DNA of 64,000 bases from the NCBI GenBank assembly GCA_015709635.1, contig CP054180.1, positions 1,364,001-1,428,000 on the forward strand, read 5' to 3'. Under the pieces are notes generated by a model that worked only from the letters and a program-made list of their open reading frames with translations, had not been told where the DNA came from and did not search any database. Of the stretch, positions 41,981 to 50,361 are shown piece by piece (within the stretch, counting starts at the first letter, position 1; each line of letters opens with the position of its first letter). The DNA comes from Gammaproteobacteria bacterium. GTDB lineage: Bacteria; Pseudomonadota; Gammaproteobacteria; Burkholderiales; Nitrosomonadaceae. Made by a program: the position numbers and the translations under genes.

Positions 41981-42014
41981 GTATTGATCAATACTGCCGG
42001 TACGTTGGCCAACG
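41981..42014. promoter_or_regulatory. Two perfect palindromes upstream of PEP-CTERM gene
   Basis: GTATTGATCAATAC (41981-41994) and CGTTGGCCAACG (42003-42014) are both perfect palindromes, lying 50-90 bases upstream of the PEP-CTERM start. They could be operators for dimeric regulators. Neither fits the FNR or CRP spacing exactly. Confidence 0.4.
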
Positions 42015-42067
42015 CCGGGGGCGCGGAATACCCGCCTATTAATAATTGAACACTCATAGGGTCGTTT

Positions 42068-42892
42068 ATGAAAAAAATAGTAATAAAAAATACGCTGAAA
42101 TATGCATTACTGCTTGCTGGCATGACATCGTTGCCTGTCATGGCGCACATCGGTTACGGCGGCCGTGATTTCGGAACTTTAACCAATATCGGAGATACGT
42201 CGACACGATCGAATAACGCCGCTACCGGCAACTTCGGCTGGATCGACGGTACCGATGCCGACTGGGGCGACTCCCATAAGACACGGGCTTATCGCTTCAA
42301 TTTGACCGAAGAACACGATGTCAAGATTTCGTTTCATGGACAAACCTACGGCACTGTGACTAACGCATTGACTAACCCCGGCTTCTCGCTGTATCAGGGG
42401 CTTGCTCATAACACAGTGGAAAATCCCGGACCACTACCATTGGCGTCAGATCACGATTTCGGAGCCGGATCGATTCTTATCCGCGATACGATAGCCGGTG
42501 CTGGCAACACCGAGGGCTCATTTAAAGCATTGGAAAGTTGGAGCATTACCAATGATAGCGATCCACTGGCACTTTCTCCCACAGTCTTTACTTTTATCGG
42601 TGCTGCTTATGATGGCAGCATTGATTATGGGACTGGCACTATCCCATACGGCGATGGTGCTGCAGATGGCGTAGTTACACAAACCTTCCATCTGTTGCCT
42701 GGCTTTTACTCGATATTTGTAGGTGGAACGGATTATAGTCAACAGACTGGTTTGGGAACTTGGGGAGTTGGCGGTGCTTTAGCCTACGGCGTTGAGGGTG
42801 TCGTTTCAGTCGTGCCGGAACCGGAAACCTACGCCATGTTGCTGGCGGGTCTTGGCTTACTGGGTGCCAGCACGAGACGCCGCATCAGTTAA
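42068..42892 (+). CDS. PEP-CTERM sorted secreted protein
   Basis: A 274-residue secreted protein: signal peptide (about 1-26, YALLLAGMTSLPVMA), a beta-rich body (AYRFNLTEEHDVKISFHG, TFHLLPGFYSIFVGG) that resembles pre-peptidase-like or calcium-binding beta-sandwich domains, and the C-terminal tail VPEPETYAM, hydrophobic LLAGLGLLGA and STRRRIS. Exosortase sorting is inferred. It lies between two related amidohydrolase genes and may share their surface or periplasmic function. No specific family is recognised for the body. Confidence 0.87.
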   Translation: MKKIVIKNTLKYALLLAGMTSLPVMAHIGYGGRDFGTLTNIGDTSTRSNNAATGNFGWIDGTDADWGDSHKTRAYRFNLTEEHDVKISFHGQTYGTVTNALTNPGFSLYQGLAHNTVENPGPLPLASDHDFGAGSILIRDTIAGAGNTEGSFKALESWSITNDSDPLALSPTVFTFIGAAYDGSIDYGTGTIPYGDGAADGVVTQTFHLLPGFYSIFVGGTDYSQQTGLGTWGVGGALAYGVEGVVSVVPEPETYAMLLAGLGLLGASTRRRIS

Positions 42893-43068
42893 ATAGTGCG
42901 ATTTTGCAATAGCCAGTCAGCTTCGGCTATTCGCACTTCAGAGCCCTGTATCTTGCTACATCTACCTCCTATGCTTGATACCGGGCTTTTGTTATGCATT
43001 TTTTATACATAAGAAATGAGTTTTTGCGCTAAACATAATAGCGCCATCCAAGGGAGACAATTATAAAA

Positions 43069-44598
43069 ATGAGAAACAACAGCCTAACTTTAAAGGAAAT
43101 AACGATTGCGCTGATGCTAGGGTGTGGGATCAGCGGTAATATATTAGGTCATGACGGTGTCGATGACGGCGATGGATCGGTTACGGCAGTGCCGGGATTA
43201 CCAGAATGCCAAATCATAGCAGCCGCCCGGTTATTTGATGGTATCAATTTTCCACAGGACAATATGGCAGTACTGGTCGAAGGTGACAAGGTCAAGCAGA
43301 TAGGCACCTTAGCCGACCTCAGCGGATCATGCGCCAATCAAATCAACCTGGGCGATGCGACCATTTTGCCCGGATTGATCGAATCGCACGCACATATCAC
43401 ATTTCAGAGTGTCGATAAAAATGCGGTTCTGGAGCATGGCATAACAACCGTGCAGGATACCGGCGGGCCTTTAATGGCGCAAGAGGGCGGCGATGGAAAG
43501 CTGCGCCTGTTGAGTGTCGGTCCGATTATTCAAGCGGTCGGCGGTTATCCGCTCAACATTTTTGGCGGCGGCGACGGCGGTTATGACAAAATCGGTATTC
43601 ATGTCGCATCGACAACCGAGGCCGAGAAAGTCGTCACCGATCTGGTCGCCGGTGGAGCAACCGCAATCAAAATGGCGCTGGAACCGGGGGGAGAAACCGG
43701 TGCTCCCTGGATGCAACCGCACGATGGTCCGGTACCGGTCACTCCTTGGCCGATCATGTCGCAAGAGATAGCCAATGCCATCGTGGCTAAAGCGCATGCA
43801 TTAGGAAAACGCGTCATCGTGCATACCGGTGAAAACACCGGATTTGAACGGGCACTGAACGCGGGCGTCGATGAATTCGCTCATATCCCTTGCGCCGAAA
43901 TCAATGAGGATTTATTACAGCGTGCAGTGGATCAGGGCGTTACCTTCGTAACCACCATCGATACGCTGGCATCATGTGTGAATACTGCCACCGGCAAAGG
44001 TATTCACTCCAATACCATGAGCTTGACGAGCAAAGGCGCCAAATTTATTTATGGCTCTGAGATTGGCCATGACAACGTGCCTTGGGGGATCAACGGCGAA
44101 GAATTGCATATGATGCTGCACTTGACCAGCGGAGAATCGATCGATTTTACCGATGTTGTCAATGTGTTCAGGGCAGCGACCGGCAAAGCCGGGGAGCACC
44201 TGGGATTGGCTCCGCTCGGCACTTTGGTGTCAGGTGCACCAGCGGATATCATCGCGGTTAAAGGGAATCCATTCGAAAAATTCAAAATTCTGGAATACCC
44301 GGGTTTAGTAATCTCGGGAGGACGTACGATCGTCAATAAATTCATTAATCAATCGTCAGCTACCAGCATTGAATGTTTCCTCACCTGGGCGGAAGGAAAA
44401 TATCCCGAATTGTTATCACCGGCAGGTGCCGCTACCGTGGTTTCAGGCTTTTACAGCTACCGCTATTACACAAAAACGCAAACTTATGTGGGTATCGCCT
44501 CAACGGACAATCATGTTTATTTCATGAAGCAGTCGGATGGGTTATTGCGGGACGAAGGCCCGCTGGCGAATTGGTTGCCTGTGTCCGGATGCCAGTAA
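43069..44598 (+). CDS. Secreted amidohydrolase with extra C-terminal domain
   Basis: A 509-residue paralogue of the amidohydrolase at 40.6 kb. Shared landmarks are GDATILPGLIESHAHITF, AVLEHGITTVQDTGGP, AIKMALEPGGETGAPW, the HTGEN His motif, DEFAHIPC and APADIIAVKGNPFEKFKILEYPGLVISGGR split over the last core strands. It lacks the His-rich loop and has an Asp-rich N-terminus (GHDGVDDGDGS). After the catalytic domain comes an extra module of about 75 residues (ECFLTWAEGKYPELLSPAG, YYTKTQTYVG, ANWLPVSGC). I recall this module as recurring at the ends of exported proteins of related bacteria. AGGGAGA lies 13 bases before the ATG. Confidence 0.87.
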   Translation: MRNNSLTLKEITIALMLGCGISGNILGHDGVDDGDGSVTAVPGLPECQIIAAARLFDGINFPQDNMAVLVEGDKVKQIGTLADLSGSCANQINLGDATILPGLIESHAHITFQSVDKNAVLEHGITTVQDTGGPLMAQEGGDGKLRLLSVGPIIQAVGGYPLNIFGGGDGGYDKIGIHVASTTEAEKVVTDLVAGGATAIKMALEPGGETGAPWMQPHDGPVPVTPWPIMSQEIANAIVAKAHALGKRVIVHTGENTGFERALNAGVDEFAHIPCAEINEDLLQRAVDQGVTFVTTIDTLASCVNTATGKGIHSNTMSLTSKGAKFIYGSEIGHDNVPWGINGEELHMMLHLTSGESIDFTDVVNVFRAATGKAGEHLGLAPLGTLVSGAPADIIAVKGNPFEKFKILEYPGLVISGGRTIVNKFINQSSATSIECFLTWAEGKYPELLSPAGAATVVSGFYSYRYYTKTQTYVGIASTDNHVYFMKQSDGLLRDEGPLANWLPVSGCQ

Positions 44599-44624
44599 AT
44601 TAGCTTATTGAGTATTAGATCTTT

Positions 44625-44662
44625 AAACAAAAACGGCAACCTGCGGGTTGCCGTTTTTGTTT
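44625..44662. terminator. Strong bidirectional terminator
   Basis: A 17-bp perfect stem (44625-44641 with 44646-44662) with a TGCG loop and A/T tracts on both sides, placed between the converging amidohydrolase and porin genes. Confidence 0.93.
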
Positions 44663-44675
44663 GTCTTAATGAAAC

Positions 44676-46394
44676 TTAGAAGCGGAAATTGTATTGAGCA
44701 TAGAAAAGATCGGCATTGATTCCCGGTCTTTGTTTTTGCAGAAACTCACCACTAAATAATTTCGAGTATCCAATCAAAACATCCTGGTGACGGTCGATAT
44801 GGAAATTTGCACGGAAGTCCATTTCATCGCCAACATGACTGCCGGATTGCCCCGTGATATCTCGCATTGATGCTACACCGCCAGCGTTATATAAATAATC
44901 GCGCGAATTTGCCAAATAGAATCGATGGTATTGGGAAATAAACGTGAGCCAAGGCATCGGATGCATCGTGAGCTGCGCATTAAAATCGTGAATGTTTTGC
45001 CGCCCTACACGATCGATGAAACCGAGATAATAGTGACCAAACGGAAATAATTGATTAAAGGTATTGCTTTTGCCGTCATTGGGATTGCTATCGCCGGATG
45101 CGAAATCATAGCGTATCCAGCCTTGCGGGTTCATCGGCAGCGGCATGCGATAACCCACTCCGGCTGCTACGGCAAAAGCGGAAACATCCAGGTTGGAGCG
45201 TTGACCGAACTGATACATACCTTCCAATTCATACAGCAAGTTATCAAAGTTTCCAACCAGACGGCCGCCGAGCGTATGAGTATCGGCATTGCCTTGCAAA
45301 ATGTTTCCAGCCAATAAATTGGCGGCGGAAACGTTGCGATCATTGATTAAGCTGAGGAAATAAAGATCAATAACGTGACCGGGTTTCGGTTTGTTGGTCG
45401 CCCATAGACCGAAGAAGTTTTGTTGCGTATCCCAGTTATCAAAATTACCTTTCTCGGTAATCATCGGACGCATCCAGAACGCATCCAAATCCCATTCCGC
45501 CGTGCGCCAGAAGGTTTTAACACCTTGGAACGTTCTCCGTGTGTTAACCCAATCCAACGTGGAGATCAATCGTTGCGATCCGTACATCATCTCTTGACGG
45601 CCGAAACGGATATAAACCGGACCATTGTTTATATTCGCCAATTTAACATCGGCAAACAGATTAAGCATGTCGGTGTGGTTCCGGTCGGTTGCCAGCGGAG
45701 GCAAATCAGCTCCGAGAATGCGCGCGTCTATGAACTCCGCGAATAAACGCACCTTGTCCCGGTACCATAAATCGGCATGGAATCGGGTACGAAGCAAGTG
45801 GAAGCTATTGTCCGTACCGGCGGCATTCAAACGGCTATCCGTTTCTTTTTCGTAGCGATACCAGAAATTACCGCCAAACGATAACAGCCAGTCGTCAGCG
45901 AAACGTATTCTTTTGACGGGATCAAAAATATCTTTTTCATGTCCCGGCGTATCCAGATAACGAAAGTCGATATCAAAGGCCGGTGTAGTCAGCAATGCAA
46001 ACGGTGCATAAGGTGCAACCGGTGGTTTTTCCCGCTTGTTGCCGGTGACCAGATCCAGCAATGAATAATAACCCGGTCCGGTGGGTGGCAGCATGAATAA
46101 ACCGGGACGCGATGCCGCGGTGACCGGCGGTACCTTGGACATATCGAATTTACCGTCCGCGGCTTTCGGCGTTTCGGCAGCTTTAGGCGCCTCAGCGACC
46201 TTCGGTGTCTCTGCAGCTTTGGGGGCAGGGGGGGTTGCTGCTGCAGGCGGGTTTGCGCAGACCTGCAATGCCATTCCCATACCCAGCATGCCGATGCAGA
46301 GTTTTAACAATCGCTGCCGCGCGTTTCCTGCCAGAGCAAGCTTGCGCTCACGATGGGAGAATGCTGAGAAAATGAAACATCTCGAGTTGTTCAT
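44676..46394 (-). CDS. Alginate-export-family outer-membrane porin with Pro/Ala/Lys-rich N-terminal linker
   Basis: A 572-residue outer-membrane beta-barrel protein. The signal region (about 30-47, KLCIGMLGMGMALQVCA) is followed by a low-complexity linker of about 35 residues built from PKAAETPKVAEAPKA-type repeats, then the Alginate_exp domain: SFGGNFWYRYEKETDSRL, LLRTRFHADLWYRDKVRLF, YIRFGRQEMMYGSQRLIST and a terminal YAQYNFRF ending in Phe. The linker could reach into peptidoglycan. The natural solute is not evident. GGAG precedes ATG 46394. Confidence 0.87.
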   Translation of the reverse strand: MNNSRCFIFSAFSHRERKLALAGNARQRLLKLCIGMLGMGMALQVCANPPAAATPPAPKAAETPKVAEAPKAAETPKAADGKFDMSKVPPVTAASRPGLFMLPPTGPGYYSLLDLVTGNKREKPPVAPYAPFALLTTPAFDIDFRYLDTPGHEKDIFDPVKRIRFADDWLLSFGGNFWYRYEKETDSRLNAAGTDNSFHLLRTRFHADLWYRDKVRLFAEFIDARILGADLPPLATDRNHTDMLNLFADVKLANINNGPVYIRFGRQEMMYGSQRLISTLDWVNTRRTFQGVKTFWRTAEWDLDAFWMRPMITEKGNFDNWDTQQNFFGLWATNKPKPGHVIDLYFLSLINDRNVSAANLLAGNILQGNADTHTLGGRLVGNFDNLLYELEGMYQFGQRSNLDVSAFAVAAGVGYRMPLPMNPQGWIRYDFASGDSNPNDGKSNTFNQLFPFGHYYLGFIDRVGRQNIHDFNAQLTMHPMPWLTFISQYHRFYLANSRDYLYNAGGVASMRDITGQSGSHVGDEMDFRANFHIDRHQDVLIGYSKLFSGEFLQKQRPGINADLFYAQYNFRF

Positions 46395-46760
46395 TAATAA
46401 GCTCCGTCGTTAATAATCCAGGTTTGTAATCAACCGGAATTGGTTGATTGATATCAGAAAATTGCGAGCATTATACCGTATGTCATGAGTTTTCTTGGCG
46501 CAACAATATCAGCAATGACACAAATTCAGTGCCGCATTATAAATTGCGACAATTCATCCTAAAGTGTGGAAAAGTGCCTAAAAACAATGCTTTTTTACTC
46601 TTGATCAGTAAATTAATGTTTATTTTGTTAATTTTTTATTGAAATTAAAATTAAATAACTGATTGATTTTAGAAGGATTGATGAAGTCTTGGTTTTGTTG
46701 TAAATCAACAACATAGATCAATATAACACCGGTAACCGGCGCCCATGACCACTGGCGATG
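46395..46760. other. AT-rich gap upstream of porin
   Basis: 366 bases separating a radical SAM gene (minus) from the porin (minus), so it should hold the porin promoter. It contains a small inverted repeat TGTTG..CAACA at 46696-46710. No gene is supported. Confidence 0.4.
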
Positions 46761-47621
46761 TCATGAATTTATTTTGACGGCATACCCCATGTGCTTAATC
46801 TGCTCGCCTAATTCAGATAACCAGGCATCATGGATTTTCGACAGCCGGTCTGCTTCCGGTTGTAATGAAGGCCGTGCGATACCGTACAGCAGAACACCTT
46901 GGATTCGAACTTGAGCGTCGATTAAGTGCTGCAGGAAACTTAAATAAGCAGTGACTTCTGCTTGTGGCGGCGGCTCGTTATCCAATTGAAAAATGCAAGT
47001 CTGCAACCAGGTAGGGCAGAGTGACGCTGCAATGGCCAAATGATTGCGGATTTTTTTCAGACTCATCGAGGTGTTGTTGATCCGCTGTCTCTCTTTTGCC
47101 GAAGCGCGATCGAATTTGAACCAGACTTCGCCGTTCAATTCACCCATACGCTTCAGCCCGGCTTGTACATTCGGCCGATGAATCAAGCTGCCGTTGGTGA
47201 TAAGCACGATTTTCAAATCCGCCGGTAATGCGAAATCTTGTTTGACGCGACCAATCAGTTCGATCACTTGATCGAACTCTTTCGCGCTGGTGGGTTCGCC
47301 ATTACCGGATAAGGCGATATCGTGAATTTTCCGCATCTCGGGCGCTACATGCTGCTGCAGATAATCACCTTCTGTGAGTTCGCGCAAAAAAGACCGCAAC
47401 TCGGCTTCCAGCCGATTGAGATCGATACGTGGTGCGGAGCCGCGCTTCAAATCCGGCACTTGGCAATAAATGCAGCGCCAGTTGCACGCATTGTTCGGAT
47501 TCAAATTGATACCGATCGAAACACCACCGGCGCGGCGCGAAATGACCGGATACACGTACAAAAGCCCGGCGCTGTCGCGGCTGTGATCCGTCGTTTTCAA
47601 TAGTTTTGATTTTGCTTGCAA
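46761..47621 (-). CDS. Radical SAM protein, COG0731-like
   Basis: A 286-residue radical SAM enzyme with the cluster motif CNWRCIYCQVP (three Cys, about residues 46-53), the glycine-rich ALSGNGEPTS (about 109-118) and IVLITNGSL (about 143-151). It resembles the COG0731 (wyosine/MoaA-like) group rather than QueE. The N-terminal GLLYVYPVISRRAGGVSIGINL is characteristic of a proteobacterial subgroup of unknown function. The start is a TTG at 47621 because no ATG or GTG precedes the conserved N-terminus. It is divergent from queD with only 44 bases between starts, but a role in queuosine synthesis is not shown. Confidence 0.85.
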   Translation of the reverse strand: MQAKSKLLKTTDHSRDSAGLLYVYPVISRRAGGVSIGINLNPNNACNWRCIYCQVPDLKRGSAPRIDLNRLEAELRSFLRELTEGDYLQQHVAPEMRKIHDIALSGNGEPTSAKEFDQVIELIGRVKQDFALPADLKIVLITNGSLIHRPNVQAGLKRMGELNGEVWFKFDRASAKERQRINNTSMSLKKIRNHLAIAASLCPTWLQTCIFQLDNEPPPQAEVTAYLSFLQHLIDAQVRIQGVLLYGIARPSLQPEADRLSKIHDAWLSELGEQIKHMGYAVKINS

Positions 47622-47665
47622 TGTTACAATCCCGGTTATTTATTTCGCGCTTTAAATTGATACGT

Positions 47666-48115
47666 ATGGTTATTACACGCCGGCTGGAGTTTGACGCAGG
47701 TCACCGTATTTCAACACACAACAGTCAATGCCGGCATTTGCACGGTCATCGTTACTGCATCGAAATCACGCTTTCGGGTAACATTATCGCTGACGAAGGC
47801 GTCGCACAGCAAGGCATGGTTATGGATTTTTCCGAGGTTAAACGCATCGCTAAATCCGTGCTGGTCGATCAATGGGATCATGCATTTTTGGTCTATTCGG
47901 GTGACACGAAAGTTCTACAGTTTTTGCAATCGATTGAGGATCATAAAACAGTCGTACTCGATGTGCAGCCGACTGCGGAAAATTTGGCGCTGATTGCTTT
48001 TGAAGTTCTCGATGCAGCCTATCAGGACAGCTATGGCAATCATTTGCAACTCGAGCAAGTGCGCCTGTTTGAAACACCGAATTGCTGGGCGGATGCGCTA
48101 CGCGGCGCCGTATAA
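47666..48115 (+). CDS. queD: 6-carboxy-5,6,7,8-tetrahydropterin synthase QueD
   Basis: A 149-residue QueD, the second step of queuosine/7-deazaguanine synthesis. The zinc ligands are visible as His in FDAGHRIS and in HLHGHRY. The catalytic Cys lies in SQCRHLHGH, a second His/Asp pair in QWDHAFLV, and the Glu in VRLFETPNCW near the C-terminus. The start is set at ATG 47666, which gives the conserved beginning MVITRRLEFDAGHR. queF, for a later step, is at 7.1 kb; queC and queE are not in the window. Confidence 0.95.
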   Translation: MVITRRLEFDAGHRISTHNSQCRHLHGHRYCIEITLSGNIIADEGVAQQGMVMDFSEVKRIAKSVLVDQWDHAFLVYSGDTKVLQFLQSIEDHKTVVLDVQPTAENLALIAFEVLDAAYQDSYGNHLQLEQVRLFETPNCWADALRGAV

Positions 48116-48139
48116 TTTTTAAAAATTTTTTTCATCACT

Positions 48140-48922
48140 ATGTTTATCGATTCACACTGTCATCTCGATTTCCCTGATCTCGCCAAAGATCTCGATCAAT
48201 TACTGCTCAACATGCAGCAAAATAAAGTCTCGCACGCGCTTTGTGTCAGCGTCGATCTGCCGCATTTTCCGCGCGTGCGTGCATTGGCGGAAGCGCACGA
48301 TAACTTGTTTGCATCCGTCGGTGTTCATCCCGATTATGAGGATCAAATCGAACCGCAGGCCGATCAGATTGCAGAACTGGCAAATCATCCCAAGGTCATC
48401 GCCATCGGTGAGACCGGTTTGGATTATTTTCGTTTGCAAGGCGACTTGGAATGGCAACGGGAACGCTTCCGCCAGCATATCCGTGCCGCCCGGAAAGTAA
48501 ATAAACCGTTGATCATTCATACGCGTGCCGCTGCAGAAGATACGCTGCGGATCATGCGGGAAGAAGGCGCCGATCAGGTGGGCGGTGTCATGCACTGTTT
48601 TACCGAGAACTGGGAAGTGGCGCAGCAAGCGATTGCGATGAATTTTTACATTTCCTTCTCCGGTATCGTGACGTTCAAAAATGCCGTGGCGTTAAAAGAA
48701 GTTGCCAAGAACATTCAATTGGATAGAATGCTGATTGAAACCGATTCCCCTTATCTTGCGCCGGTGCCGTTTCGCGGCAAGCAAAATGAGCCGGCTTTCG
48801 TGCGGCATGTCGCGGAAGAAATCGCGCGATTGCGCGGTGTGAGTCTGGAAGACATTGCCGCTGCAACAACGGATAATTTTTTTAATTTATTTAAACTACC
48901 TCGAGATGGCGTACTTATTTAA
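48140..48922 (+). CDS. tatD: TatD-family metal-dependent DNase
   Basis: A 260-residue TIM-barrel metallohydrolase. The metal-binding start MFIDSHCHLDFPD is complete, followed by GVHPDYED, IGETGLDYFR, LIIHTRAA, GGVMHCFTENW and the Asp in LIETDSPYLAPVP. TatD proteins are 3'-5' exonucleases or DNA-repair nucleases. By similarity it may correspond to the YcfH subgroup. It lies 24 bases after queD and overlaps the ankyrin gene by 17 bases, so the three genes form one unit. Confidence 0.93.
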   Translation: MFIDSHCHLDFPDLAKDLDQLLLNMQQNKVSHALCVSVDLPHFPRVRALAEAHDNLFASVGVHPDYEDQIEPQADQIAELANHPKVIAIGETGLDYFRLQGDLEWQRERFRQHIRAARKVNKPLIIHTRAAAEDTLRIMREEGADQVGGVMHCFTENWEVAQQAIAMNFYISFSGIVTFKNAVALKEVAKNIQLDRMLIETDSPYLAPVPFRGKQNEPAFVRHVAEEIARLRGVSLEDIAAATTDNFFNLFKLPRDGVLI

Positions 48923-49559
48923 ATTACATGGTTTATCGCTATGCACGGCAGTGTTGCTGATGTGCCTATCGTTCCAGGCTTCCGCCGGTGTTCAGGAAGA
49001 TTTTATCTGGGCGGTGGAAAAAGGGAATGTATCCGACGTTTCGCAATTACTTGAAAAAGGCGCCAATCCGGATACGCCGAACCGCGAGGGCTATACGCCA
49101 TTGATGATTGCTGCCAAGGAAAGAAATCTGAAAATGACGCAATTGCTGCTCGATGCCGGCGCCAAGCCGGATATTCGCAACCGTTATGGAGAAACTGCGA
49201 TCATGCTGGCCAGTTATCATGGTTTTACCGATCTGGTGCGATTGCTCTACATCAAAGGTGCCGAAATCAATCACAAAGGCTGGAATCCGTTGATTTATGC
49301 GGCATTTGGCGGACACTTGGATACCCTGCAAATGCTGCTTTCCGGCGGCGCCGACATCAATTCACTAACCGATAACGGTTCGACCGCTTTGATGATGGCC
49401 GTTAGGGGGAATCATCTGGATGCGGTTTCTTTACTGCTCAATAATGGCGCCGATCCATTGATCAAAAATGAACACGGTGATAACGCCTTGGCATGGGCGG
49501 AAAAATACAATCATCCGGATATCGTAAAATTTCTGCAGAACCGCAAAGCCGCGAAATAA
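48906..49559 (+). CDS. Exported ankyrin-repeat protein
   Basis: A 217-residue protein with a signal peptide (about 1-27, LCTAVLLMCLSFQASAG) and about five ankyrin repeats (from EKGNVSDVSQLLEKGANP onward; repeats of about 33 residues with TPLMIAA, AIMLASYHG, NPLIYAAFGG, TALMMAVRG and NALAWAEKY). It should act in the periplasm as a protein-binding scaffold. It overlaps the 3' end of tatD by 17 bases in another frame. Partner unknown. Confidence 0.88.
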   Translation: MAYLFKLHGLSLCTAVLLMCLSFQASAGVQEDFIWAVEKGNVSDVSQLLEKGANPDTPNREGYTPLMIAAKERNLKMTQLLLDAGAKPDIRNRYGETAIMLASYHGFTDLVRLLYIKGAEINHKGWNPLIYAAFGGHLDTLQMLLSGGADINSLTDNGSTALMMAVRGNHLDAVSLLLNNGADPLIKNEHGDNALAWAEKYNHPDIVKFLQNRKAAK

Positions 49560-49598
49560 ATTGAATACGCACACGCTTCCCCTAGAAAGAATGTGATC

Positions 49599-50339
49599 AT
49601 GTCATCGCTGCAAGGAAAAGTCGCTATTGTTACCGGATCGGCACGGGGCATCGGTGCCGAGATTGCAGTGACGTTAGCCAAAGCAGGCGCCGCAGTTGTC
49701 GTCAATTATGCGGGAAACAAGGCCGCTGCGGAAAGTGTGCGCGCAACCATTACCGCAACAGGCGGTGAATGCCTGGCGGTGCAGGCCGATGTCAGCGATC
49801 CAGCGGCCGTGCGGAAACTCTTCATGACGGCAATCGAACGTTTCCGGCAGATCGATATTCTCGTCAATAACGCCGGAATTCTGGTATTTAAGGAAATTGC
49901 CGAAATCAGCGACGATGAATTCGATCGCATCGTCGATATCAATTTCAAGAGTGTTTTTTATACGCTACGCGAAGCGGCGGTAAAACTGGCGGATCACGGG
50001 CGCGTGGTCACTGTTTCCAGCACCGTGACGCGCTTGATGCTGCCTAAATACGGCGCGTATGCCGCGACCAAAGCAGCTGTCGAGCAATTGACGCGGATTT
50101 TTGCCCGCGAAACGGGGAAACGCGGTATCACCGCCAATATCATTTCACCCGGTCCGGTCGATACGGAACTGTTCCGCGCAGGCAAAACGGCGGCGGATAT
50201 CGAACGCATGGCTGCGATGGCGGCATTGGGAAGGCTGGGCGCGACGGATGATATTGCGCAAGTGGTGTTATTTTTGGTCAGCGACGAGGCCCGCTGGATC
50301 ACGGGGCAAAATATTGGCGTCAACGGTGGAATTATTTAA
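49599..50339 (+). CDS. Short-chain dehydrogenase/reductase
   Basis: A 246-residue classical SDR. The NAD(P)-binding TGSARGIG (about 13-20), NNAG (about 90), catalytic Ser in VSST and the YAATK motif (Tyr/Lys about 153-157) are all present, as is the C-terminal DEARWITGQNIGVNGG typical of FabG-like enzymes. Basic residues after the first Gly motif suggest NADPH preference. Substrate unknown. AGAAAG precedes ATG 49599; ald follows after 22 bases. Confidence 0.92.
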   Translation: MSSLQGKVAIVTGSARGIGAEIAVTLAKAGAAVVVNYAGNKAAAESVRATITATGGECLAVQADVSDPAAVRKLFMTAIERFRQIDILVNNAGILVFKEIAEISDDEFDRIVDINFKSVFYTLREAAVKLADHGRVVTVSSTVTRLMLPKYGAYAATKAAVEQLTRIFARETGKRGITANIISPGPVDTELFRAGKTAADIERMAAMAALGRLGATDDIAQVVLFLVSDEARWITGQNIGVNGGII

Positions 50340-50361
50340 CGGATAGGGAAGGGAGAAGCGA

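Noticed and set aside
46696..46710. TGTTG..CAACA inverted repeat near a GATCAA sequence, considered as an FNR-type site
   Set aside because: The arms do not match the TTGAT-N4-ATCAA consensus and the distance to a start codon is large.
46761..48115. Radical SAM gene next to queD, considered as queE
   Set aside because: The N-terminal motifs and length fit the COG0731 group, and the QueE-specific features are not seen; adjacency alone is insufficient.
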